Position numbers and translations under genes: made by a program. A DNA stretch of 38,194 nt, from contig JAFTIZ010000008.1 in NCBI GenBank assembly GCA_017456645.1, positions 1 through 38,194 of the forward strand, read 5' to 3'. Shown piece by piece: positions 23,884-30,639 of the stretch. Origin of the DNA: Oscillospiraceae bacterium (GTDB taxonomy: Bacteria; Bacillota; Clostridia; Oscillospirales; Oscillospiraceae). The notes beneath the pieces are model-generated. The model was not told the DNA's origin, ran no database searches, and saw only the letters and a program-made list of their open reading frames with translations. The number at the start of each line of letters is the position of its first letter. Within the stretch, counting starts at the first letter, position 1.

Positions 23884-24647
23884 CAGATAAAAAGGTTTCG
23901 CTTCCCTATCGGGTAATCAAATGGCTCGTGAAGACCTTCTACCCCAAAATTGAGGTCGTCGGGGCAGAAAATCTTCCGGACGAGCCTGTGATTCTTGTTG
24001 GAAACCACGCACAAATGAACGGCCCTATCGCGTGTGAGCTGTATACTCCCGGAAAGCATTACATCTGGTGCGCCGGGGAAATGATGCACCTGAAGGAAGT
24101 GCCGGCCTATGCCTATCGGGATTTCTGGTCCGAAAAACCCAAATACATCCGCTGGTTTTACAAGCTGCTGTCCTACATCATTGCGCCGCTGTCTGTCTGC
24201 GTTTTCAATAACGCGAATACGATCGGCGTGTACCACGATGCCCGCATCTTCTCGACCTTTAAACAAACGGTTCAGCGGCTTCAGGAGGACAATCACGTTG
24301 TTATTTTTCCGGAGCATGATGTTCCGCGTAACCATATCATTTGTGAATTTCAGGACAAATTCATTGACATAGCGAAGCTATACTACAAACGCACCGGAAA
24401 AGAAGTGTGCTTTGTACCGCTGTATCTTGCGCCAGAGCTGAAGCAAATGCATTTGGGTACACCCATTCGCTATTGTTCTCAATCTTCGATGACCGAGGAG
24501 CGGCAGCGCATTAGTCAGTATCTAATGCGCGAGATCACGCAAATTGCGTGTGCGCTACCGGAGCATACGGTTGTTCCCTATAACAATATTTCAAAGAAGG
24601 ATTATAGAAGCAATAAAGATTACGCTGCAGCCGGAAATATACACTAA
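23880..24647 (+). CDS. PlsC-family acyltransferase-like protein with altered catalytic motifs
   Basis: 255 residues, ATG in an ATGA overlap with the lipid kinase. The N-terminus has the AGPAT layout: a hydrophobic helix, VVGAENLPDEPVILVGNHAQ, then a second conserved block at 140-150 (VVIFPEHDVPR). The first block should read HX4D but here is NHAQMNGP, with Gly48 in place of the Asp, and the second should read FPEG but is FPEH. In typical 1-acylglycerol-3-phosphate acyltransferases the His-Asp pair is catalytic. I recall similar NHxQMxGP sequences in other gut Clostridia, so this may be a subfamily with different chemistry or substrate rather than a broken enzyme. Location in the phospholipid operon supports an acyl transfer or acyl-lipid binding role. 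Confidence 0.75.
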   Translation: MTDKKVSLPYRVIKWLVKTFYPKIEVVGAENLPDEPVILVGNHAQMNGPIACELYTPGKHYIWCAGEMMHLKEVPAYAYRDFWSEKPKYIRWFYKLLSYIIAPLSVCVFNNANTIGVYHDARIFSTFKQTVQRLQEDNHVVIFPEHDVPRNHIICEFQDKFIDIAKLYYKRTGKEVCFVPLYLAPELKQMHLGTPIRYCSQSSMTEERQRISQYLMREITQIACALPEHTVVPYNNISKKDYRSNKDYAAAGNIH

Positions 24648-24701
24648 CAAAATGAGTGGCTCCAATTGATCGATATGTGTATGCGCGTTTGCTTGTAACA
24701 A

Positions 24702-24745
24702 CACCCCCTAATGTAGGATTATGCCTACATTAGGGGGTGCTTTGT
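24702..24745. terminator. Hairpin between the lipid operon and the YwaF-like gene
   Basis: 16-bp perfect stem CACCCCCTAATGTAGG (24702-24717) with its complement (24724-24739), loop ATTATG. CTTTGTCTCTT follows on the plus strand and TTGTTAC on the minus strand, so it can serve both converging genes. Confidence 0.8.
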
Positions 24746-24795
24746 CTCTTGTCCGGGCTTACCGGTTTGGTTCGTTTTCGAAGCCGTATTCTGAA

Positions 24796-25674
24796 TTACA
24801 GAGAAACCGTTGTTTTATTCTTTTTTCTCAAACGTCGAGCCAGAGATTTTACATCATTGCCAAACGCCTTGTGATCAAAAATCATCGACAAAAGGAACGA
24901 AAGCGGAGTGACCAACAGATACACCGGCACGATCAGCCAGAACCAGGGCCAATACTTGACTTGACCGACATATTCACCTACGGGAACGGTCTTAAAGAAG
25001 GATGGGGTAAACATGGCAAGAAAATCGCCGATGGCATCATTGGTGCCGGGACCCCAAATGTACGAACTATTCTTGTACCCAATTTCAAAAAATCCACTGC
25101 AGGATCGCAGGGGAATGAACCCCAACTCTGCCTGAAAAATCTGATTGAGCATGATAAACAGCATCAGCAGAAGCAAGCCCGTGGGAGCGCTGAGAATGCG
25201 TTTATAGGATAGCTTATGCAAACCAAGCAGAACCATCAACAGCGGCACAGCTATTACCATCCAGTGATGGTAATAGAAACGGATAATGTCCAGCTGTTCG
25301 CCCAGCTGATTTGTCTTTGCAAGGGGCTCCTGCGGATAGAAAAGCGCGATCAGACCGCTGAGAACGCCGATGTAGAACATATAGTCCTTAATATGATCCT
25401 TCTTAGAAAAGAAGAAAAACGGGAAAAGAGCAATATTTGCGCCGCAGATATTTACAAACCAGCTGTCACGCAGCATTCTCGCTTCATCCACGGAATAAGG
25501 TGGAATATATACCTTAAGAAAATGAAGCAGAAAACCGAACGCAAGCAAGCAGAATAAAACAACTTTCTTCGTGGTTGTGGATTTGTTACGCAAAAGATAG
25601 TATAAACCCACGATGGAACCGGCACTTAGAATCAGCCAGAAGAAATACCATCCATTAAACATTGCTATTTCCAT
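24796..25674 (-). CDS. YwaF/TMEM164-like integral membrane protein
   Basis: 292 residues with AAAGGAG about ten bases before the ATG at 25674. At least seven hydrophobic helices span the protein. The pattern (YSVDEARMLRDSWFVNICGANIA near the first third, a conserved FYYHHWMVIAVPL in the middle, and NDAIGDFLAMFTP later) is what I associate with the TIGR02206/YwaF family, distantly related to the TMEM164 acyltransferase-like proteins. The charged C-terminus is cytoplasmic. It is a single gene, convergent with the phospholipid operon and with its own promoter. Function in bacteria is not known. Confidence 0.7.
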   Translation of the reverse strand: MEIAMFNGWYFFWLILSAGSIVGLYYLLRNKSTTTKKVVLFCLLAFGFLLHFLKVYIPPYSVDEARMLRDSWFVNICGANIALFPFFFFSKKDHIKDYMFYIGVLSGLIALFYPQEPLAKTNQLGEQLDIIRFYYHHWMVIAVPLLMVLLGLHKLSYKRILSAPTGLLLLMLFIMLNQIFQAELGFIPLRSCSGFFEIGYKNSSYIWGPGTNDAIGDFLAMFTPSFFKTVPVGEYVGQVKYWPWFWLIVPVYLLVTPLSFLLSMIFDHKAFGNDVKSLARRLRKKNKTTVSL

Positions 25675-25705
25675 TGGGAATTATCTCCTTTAAAATGTTT
25701 ACAAT

Positions 25706-25735
25706 ATGTTACTATTTATTTCGACAATTGTCAAT
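25706..25735 (-). promoter_or_regulatory. Promoter of the YwaF-like gene
   Basis: Minus strand -35 TTGACA (25735-25730) and -10 TAACAT (25711-25706) with an 18-base spacer, about 30 bases before the ATG. Confidence 0.5.
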
Positions 25736-25744
25736 AGAGCGATA

Positions 25745-25843
25745 ATGAAATCAAATGAATTGAATTCCACCCGGGACATCGGCTGTGTCCTGCTGGAGGC
25801 CATCTACAACTATGGCAAGTCCGCAAAGGCTTACGTTTCCTGA
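25745..25843 (+). other. Short open frame in a gene-poor stretch (25736-25973)
   Basis: A 32-codon frame begins MKSNELNSTRDIGCVLLEAI and ends SAKAYVS at a TGA. It has no convincing ribosome site and no recognisable domain. It may be the tail of a lost gene. Otherwise this 240-base stretch holds only two hairpins (25863-25892 and 25912-25961). Confidence 0.2.
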
Positions 25844-25862
25844 GCAACTGAAAACCCCTAAA

Positions 25863-25892
25863 AAGGAGGCTGTCCCTCGGGACAGCCTCCTT
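25863..25892. terminator. Short-loop hairpin beside the envelope operon's terminator
   Basis: AAGGAGGCTGTCCC with its complement, almost without a loop, followed on the minus strand by CTTTTTAG. It overlaps the tail of the envelope operon's read-through region and may be a second terminator. Confidence 0.5.
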
Positions 25893-25911
25893 CCTTTGCA
25901 GATGTATAAGC

Positions 25912-25961
25912 AAAAAGACACATCAGCTGCCCTGAAAGGGGTTAGCTGATGTGTCTTTTTT
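25912..25961. terminator. Bidirectional terminator of the envelope operon
   Basis: 17-bp stem AAAAAGACACATCAGCT (25912-25928) with its complement (25944-25961), 15-base loop. T tracts lie on both sides, and it sits about a dozen bases after the lipoprotein stop at 25974. Confidence 0.9.
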
Positions 25962-25973
25962 GCGAATTGCAGG

Positions 25974-26510
25974 TCAAACCACCATGCGATACTCGATGCT
26001 GATGACAGTTCCGTCATTCAGAATTAGGCACAGGCAGGTGCTGCCCTTGGTGAAGGTCAGCTCGGTGCCGTTCTCGGTGTAGGTGGTGCCGTAAAGCTCT
26101 GTGACCCGTGCCAGATCGTCGCCAACATACAAGCCTTCCGTGGTGGAGGTGTCGGCATCTGTCAGGTAGATGGAGTAGATCACCTCGCCGCTGCCGTCGT
26201 TATAAGCGGTCAGTTCCAGGGCAGGGTAGCTGTAAACGTTGTCGGTGCCCTCAATGGCACAGCTGGGGACGGTGAAGATGGAGTCCGCCTCCGGCAGAGC
26301 GGAGGGGTCAAAGGGAGCGCCGGGGATCAGCTCCACACCCTCATAGATGAAGCTGAAGCCCTCTTCTGCAGGCTTGGAAGGTTCGGTGTTACCACTGGGG
26401 TTCGTGGCAGGGGGAGTGGTGTCTTTGGGGTCAGCGGGCTGCTGGGTGTCACAGGCGGCCAGAGCGGCCACCATCAGCACCGCCAGCAGCAGCGCAATCA
26501 GTTTTTTCAT
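25974..26510 (-). CDS. Small lipoprotein at the end of the envelope operon
   Basis: 178 residues; GGAGG just before the ATG. The N-terminus is a textbook lipoprotein signal (MKKLIALLLAVLMVAALAAC) with a lipobox cysteine at residue 20, followed by a Pro/Thr linker to about residue 50. The folded part ends in TTEGLYVGDDLARVTELYG, resembling the small two-strand, one-helix unit seen in bacterial lipoproteins of the BamE-like or DUF4309-like type. It starts 2 bases after the SGNH gene's stop. Possible accessory role in the same surface modification process; no motif shows the activity. Confidence 0.75.
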   Translation of the reverse strand: MKKLIALLLAVLMVAALAACDTQQPADPKDTTPPATNPSGNTEPSKPAEEGFSFIYEGVELIPGAPFDPSALPEADSIFTVPSCAIEGTDNVYSYPALELTAYNDGSGEVIYSIYLTDADTSTTEGLYVGDDLARVTELYGTTYTENGTELTFTKGSTCLCLILNDGTVISIEYRMVV

Positions 26511-26512
26511 GG

Positions 26513-27535
26513 TTATGTTCCTCCGTTGGCGGCTTCGTCATAGAGCCGCAGTTTTTCTTCATATTCCGCAGCGATGGCGGCATCCTGCCGGCGATCCGGA
26601 ATGTCGTGGTTTTCCGCCAGAAGCTCGGCGAAATAGCCGGATAGCTTGGTGGCACCGCTGAGGTTCAGATGCAGACCGGCATCGTATGTATCCTGAGAGA
26701 AATCCAGCCCGATGGTGTCGATCTGTTGGGTCAGGTCATAGTAGCGAAGCTGATGGGCTTGGGCGAAGTCCTCGATTTGGGCGCTGTATTCGTCATACCA
26801 GTAAGGATACAGGCTGGGGGCTTTCACCAGTACCAGTTCCACGCCGTTCTCTGCGCACAGCTGAGCCATCTTCTCCAGATAGTCGTAGCAGATGTCGCTG
26901 AATTGATAATCCGCAAGGGGGCGCTTCACCGGCAGCTTACCCACCGGCAGCACCTCTTTCTTCATGAGGTAGCCGTTGTAGGTGCTGTACTTATCCTTGA
27001 ACAGGTACTCCCAGTCCTCTGATGTCAGCTCGGTGAGTCGAGAATGGTATCGCAGAATGGGCAGCACATAGGATAGGAAGGTTTCCTCCTCTGTCATGGA
27101 TGCGTTGATAATGCCCACCTTTTCAGCTGACCATTTCATCTTATCGATGGTCAGGCGGTGAAATTCCTCCTTGACGGGTTCGTCATAGCGCATGGAATTG
27201 ACATTAAAGACTACGACCTTGGGGGTTTCGTATTTCAGGGTTTCCTTCAGGACATAGTAGGATTGCCAGATCAGCTGCTGGGAGGTGCCCCGGACATAGG
27301 CGGTGATGCCCTGCTGCCGGTACATCTCCATGGGGGAGAAGTTGGAATAGACCTCGCAGTCGCCGATGAAGATTACGTCATGGTTTCCGGCTTCTCCGTA
27401 ATACTGAGCGATCATGCTGCCCTCCACCAGCTCGGTGGCATACTTGGGGGTCAGCAGCCGGTTGAAAAAGCTCAGGAGCAGGACAAATACCAGCAGCACA
27501 GCCAGAACGGAAAGGAAGGTTTTTATCTTTTTCAT
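26513..27535 (-). CDS. SGNH-fold membrane-anchored partner of the MBOAT acyltransferase
   Basis: 340 residues with an N-terminal membrane anchor (about 7-27) and an AAGGAGG site before the ATG. The outside domain has SGNH/AlgJ-DltD-like features: block I, VIFIGDCEVYSNFSP (about 55-70), where the usual GDS serine position is occupied by Cys, and a C-terminal D-x-x-H block (DAGLHLNLSG, near 288). In DltB/DltD and AlgI/AlgJ systems the SGNH partner moves an acyl group onto a surface polymer. The MBOAT gene lies 12 bases upstream, so this pair is a credible acyl-transfer machine. The Cys in place of Ser is either real chemistry or a sign that the nucleophile is elsewhere. Confidence 0.85.
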   Translation of the reverse strand: MKKIKTFLSVLAVLLVFVLLLSFFNRLLTPKYATELVEGSMIAQYYGEAGNHDVIFIGDCEVYSNFSPMEMYRQQGITAYVRGTSQQLIWQSYYVLKETLKYETPKVVVFNVNSMRYDEPVKEEFHRLTIDKMKWSAEKVGIINASMTEEETFLSYVLPILRYHSRLTELTSEDWEYLFKDKYSTYNGYLMKKEVLPVGKLPVKRPLADYQFSDICYDYLEKMAQLCAENGVELVLVKAPSLYPYWYDEYSAQIEDFAQAHQLRYYDLTQQIDTIGLDFSQDTYDAGLHLNLSGATKLSGYFAELLAENHDIPDRRQDAAIAAEYEEKLRLYDEAANGGT

Positions 27536-27547
27536 GGCAGTACCTCC

Positions 27548-28810
27548 TTAGAACTGGCTGTAGATGAAGGCCTGGGCGTTGAAGCCGATACCGTACATAC
27601 CAAAGAGCATGACAAGCAGCGCAAGGGCGCAAATCACAGCGGTGCGCACAGCCACATGGCGGCGGTCAAACCACTGCCGCAGAGCCTTGTGCCACAGGTC
27701 ATAGCCCCACAGGAGCAGCAGCGCGGCACCCAGAATGATCCAATCTGCCACGGTCAGCCCCAGAGTGCCTGCGGTGGTGAAAAACGCGCCGTAATTGAAG
27801 GTGGTAAATACAGAGCCTACCATTTTCAGGGCGGTCAGGGCGTCGGGCCAGATGAAGAAAGACCAGAGCAAGGAGATCAGCAAAAAGGTTCCAATCCGAT
27901 CCAGCGTCTTCCATTTTGTCTGCAAACGTGTGCCAAAGCACACGAAAATGCCGTTGAACAGACCCCAAAGCAGGTACTGAACACCGTGCCATAATCCGGA
28001 GACCAGAAATGTGATCACGGTGTTAAGGTACTTGCGAAGCGTGCCCTTCCGGTTGCCGCCCAGAGGGATGTACACATACTCCCGCAGCCACGAGCCCAGA
28101 GTGATGTGCCACCGCCGCCAGAATTCCTGAAAGGACCTGGAGAAGTAGGGGGTGTCGAAATTTTCGCTCAGGGGCATCCCCAGCATTTGGGAAATGCCCA
28201 GAACCATATCCATACCGCCGGAAAAATCGCTGTATAGCTGGAAAGAGTACAGCAGCATGGCCACCAGTGCATAAGCGCCGTTGAAGCTGTCAGGCTTGGC
28301 GCTGATGGCGCCGATGATCACACCCAGCCGGGAGGCGATCACCAGCTTTTTGGTAAGTCCCCACAATGCCCGGGCACCGCCGTGGAAAAAGGCGTCCACG
28401 GTCATGCGGCGGTTTTGCATGGCGGGGGCAAAGCGGTCGTAACGCTCAATGGGGCCGATGAACAGATGGGGAAGGTAGGTCACATACAGGGCGAAGCGGT
28501 ACAGATTGCGCTCCGGAGGGTACTTTTCCTTCCACACATCCACATTATAAGAAATCAGCTGCAGAGAAAAATAGGACACGCCCATGGCTGAAATCAGCTC
28601 CATACCGGTAACCGGCTGCAGCTTCAACAGTACCAGCATCAGGGCGTTGGCGGCCACGCTGACCCACATCATGGGTCGCAGGCGGGGGGTCAGCAGGGCT
28701 GTGACGTAGGAAAGCAGGGTGGCAGCCACCAGATAGCCAAGCCCCGGCAGACCGTAGCCTGCATAGACCGCCAGACCCGCAAGAAAGATAAATACGTTCA
28801 TCATAGGCAT
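27548..28810 (-). CDS. MBOAT acyltransferase (DltB/AlgI family)
   Basis: 420 residues with about eleven hydrophobic helices. The MBOAT core motifs are all visible: FSRSFQEFWRRWHITLGSW (about residues 224-242), REYVYIPLGGNRKG, and the catalytic histidine in VSGLWHG (about 273). MBOAT proteins of this group carry acyl groups across the membrane to modify cell-surface polymers such as teichoic acid or exopolysaccharide. The start overlaps the preceding stop (TAATG at 28812-28808), and the SGNH partner follows. No dltA or dltC is present in the window, so D-alanylation cannot be claimed; O-acetylation of a polysaccharide is the alternative. Confidence 0.93.
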   Translation of the reverse strand: MPMMNVFIFLAGLAVYAGYGLPGLGYLVAATLLSYVTALLTPRLRPMMWVSVAANALMLVLLKLQPVTGMELISAMGVSYFSLQLISYNVDVWKEKYPPERNLYRFALYVTYLPHLFIGPIERYDRFAPAMQNRRMTVDAFFHGGARALWGLTKKLVIASRLGVIIGAISAKPDSFNGAYALVAMLLYSFQLYSDFSGGMDMVLGISQMLGMPLSENFDTPYFSRSFQEFWRRWHITLGSWLREYVYIPLGGNRKGTLRKYLNTVITFLVSGLWHGVQYLLWGLFNGIFVCFGTRLQTKWKTLDRIGTFLLISLLWSFFIWPDALTALKMVGSVFTTFNYGAFFTTAGTLGLTVADWIILGAALLLLWGYDLWHKALRQWFDRRHVAVRTAVICALALLVMLFGMYGIGFNAQAFIYSQF

Positions 28811-30621
28811 TATTCACATTCGGGCCACTGAGATCTGTCCCAGGTTCTGCCCTGCAGAGTTTCCAGCCGCTGGGCATCATTCATCAGGCTGTATTTGGTG
28901 TGGCGGACGCCGGGGGTGGCATCGATGTGCTTCCAGACACCGTTTATCTTGACCTGAACCCAGTAGTGGCTCTTGTCAGTGACCCAAATCAGCTTGGTGG
29001 TGAAACCCTTTGCCTCCAGAAGCTCCTGCAGGCATAGGGCGTGGACGTAGCAGTTGCCTTTTTTGTTGGTAAAGCCGTACCATACCGGATCATAGCCACC
29101 CCAATCGGAGGAGTACTTGATGTTATTCCGGACATAGTCACGAATAGCTTCTGCGTCGTTGCTCAATCCGGCGGCAATCTTGTCCACCAAAGCCTGAGTG
29201 TCCGCCTGGTCGTGCTCCACCACTACTTTCCGGCGGGAGGTTGCTTTGTTGCCGGCGGTATCCACGGCGGTATAGGTCACATAGTAGGTGCCGGCTTTGG
29301 TCAAATTCACCTTACTGTCGTCATAGGTGAAGGTCACCTTGCCGTCGCAGTTATCGCTGGCGGTGACGCCGGTGGTGTAGTTGGGCTTCTTGTTTTTCTG
29401 GGTGGTAATGGTTCCGAGTCCGGAGAAGGTGGGCGCCTTGCTATCTGCCAACACCTTCAGCATCCGCTGCTCGGTGGCAGTATTGCCGGCGGCATCCACA
29501 GCGGTGTAGGTCACATAGTAAGTACCGGGTTTGCTTAGATCCACCTTGGAGGTGTCATATTGAAATTCCACCGTCCCGTCCCGATTGTCCTTGGCGCTGA
29601 CACCGGAGGTATAGTTGGGCTTTTGGCCCTTGTCGGTGGAAAGCTCCTTCAGCCCTGAGAACACGGGAGCCTCATCATCCTTCAGAACGTTGAGCTTACA
29701 ATCCGCGGTGGTCAGATTGCCGTTGATGTCTGTGACTTCCACGGTGATGGTATATGTACCTGCCGTGGCGGTGCTGAGCTCGGGCGTCAGCTTGGTGGTG
29801 ACGGGGCCGGCCAGATCCGTGGCTTCCAGAAGAAGATCCTCCAGGCTTACCTCGTCGCCCTCGAATACGGTCACATCCTGCACCTTAATCTCAGGGGCAG
29901 TGGTATCCGCTATGGTAACCTGACAGATGGCGGTTTGGCCGTCATCGCCGGTGATGGTGATGGGATAGACTCCGGCGGGAGATTGGTTCAAGGTGTCCAA
30001 GGTTTCCTGACTGATCAGGTGGCCGTCCTTCTCCGGGTTTACCAAAATGTCGCTCTTGGAAATGGTGCTGCCCAGCTCGATGGTCACCTGAGAGCGGATC
30101 CACGCATAGGTCAGGGTGCAGCTGCCCCGGCTGGTGTTGCCGCTGGAATCGGTGGCGATGATCTCCACCGTGGTAGTGCCATAGCTATCCGGCTCATCCA
30201 AAGCCTGCGCAAAAGCCAATTCCACGGGGGACAGGTCGCTGACATCCTCCACAAAGTCCTCGGGGGTCAGTTTTGTTCCCATGTCAATGGTCACATCCCG
30301 CAGCGTCAGGAGCGGCGCGGTGGTATCCGTGACAGTTAGGCAGACGGTTTCTGTTTTTTGCCCATGGGCGAAGGATAGCTGGTACTCACCGGCGGCGGAG
30401 AGGTCAATTTCCGCTGCGGGAGTCAAAAAGGTCGCGTTCTCTGCCTTGCCATACTGGGTGAGGAAGTCCTCCACCGGAGGCAGAGGCTGCCCCAGCTCTA
30501 TGGTCAGGTCGTGGAATTTCGGCTGTTGATAGTGCCATGCGGTATAGCCGCCCAAGGCGCCCAGTACCAGAACCACAGCGGCGGCACCGCCAATGATGGG
30601 AATCAGTTTTCTCTTTTTCAT
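28810..30621 (-). CDS. Ig-repeat protein with C-terminal transglutaminase-like domain
   Basis: 603 residues, GGGAGG before the ATG. A membrane anchor (about 8-29) is followed by at least four Ig-like domains. The last two are near copies (APVFSGLKELSTDKGQKPNY and APTFSGLGTITTQKNKKPNY, each ending YYVTYTAVD.AGN). The C-terminal 130 residues are a transglutaminase-like domain with the triad readable: Cys in KGNCYVHALC (about 525), His in SHYWVQV (about 553) and Asp in HIDATP (about 568). Such domains in Gram-positive bacteria act as cysteine peptidases or cross-linking enzymes in the wall. It is the second gene of the five-gene operon, before the MBOAT gene. Confidence 0.88.
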   Translation of the reverse strand: MKKRKLIPIIGGAAAVVLVLGALGGYTAWHYQQPKFHDLTIELGQPLPPVEDFLTQYGKAENATFLTPAAEIDLSAAGEYQLSFAHGQKTETVCLTVTDTTAPLLTLRDVTIDMGTKLTPEDFVEDVSDLSPVELAFAQALDEPDSYGTTTVEIIATDSSGNTSRGSCTLTYAWIRSQVTIELGSTISKSDILVNPEKDGHLISQETLDTLNQSPAGVYPITITGDDGQTAICQVTIADTTAPEIKVQDVTVFEGDEVSLEDLLLEATDLAGPVTTKLTPELSTATAGTYTITVEVTDINGNLTTADCKLNVLKDDEAPVFSGLKELSTDKGQKPNYTSGVSAKDNRDGTVEFQYDTSKVDLSKPGTYYVTYTAVDAAGNTATEQRMLKVLADSKAPTFSGLGTITTQKNKKPNYTTGVTASDNCDGKVTFTYDDSKVNLTKAGTYYVTYTAVDTAGNKATSRRKVVVEHDQADTQALVDKIAAGLSNDAEAIRDYVRNNIKYSSDWGGYDPVWYGFTNKKGNCYVHALCLQELLEAKGFTTKLIWVTDKSHYWVQVKINGVWKHIDATPGVRHTKYSLMNDAQRLETLQGRTWDRSQWPECE

Positions 30622-30639
30622 CGTATGATCCTCCCTGTG

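Noticed and set aside
27548..28810. Complete Dlt D-alanylation operon
   Set aside because: Only MBOAT and SGNH proteins are present; no DltA ligase or DltC carrier in the window.
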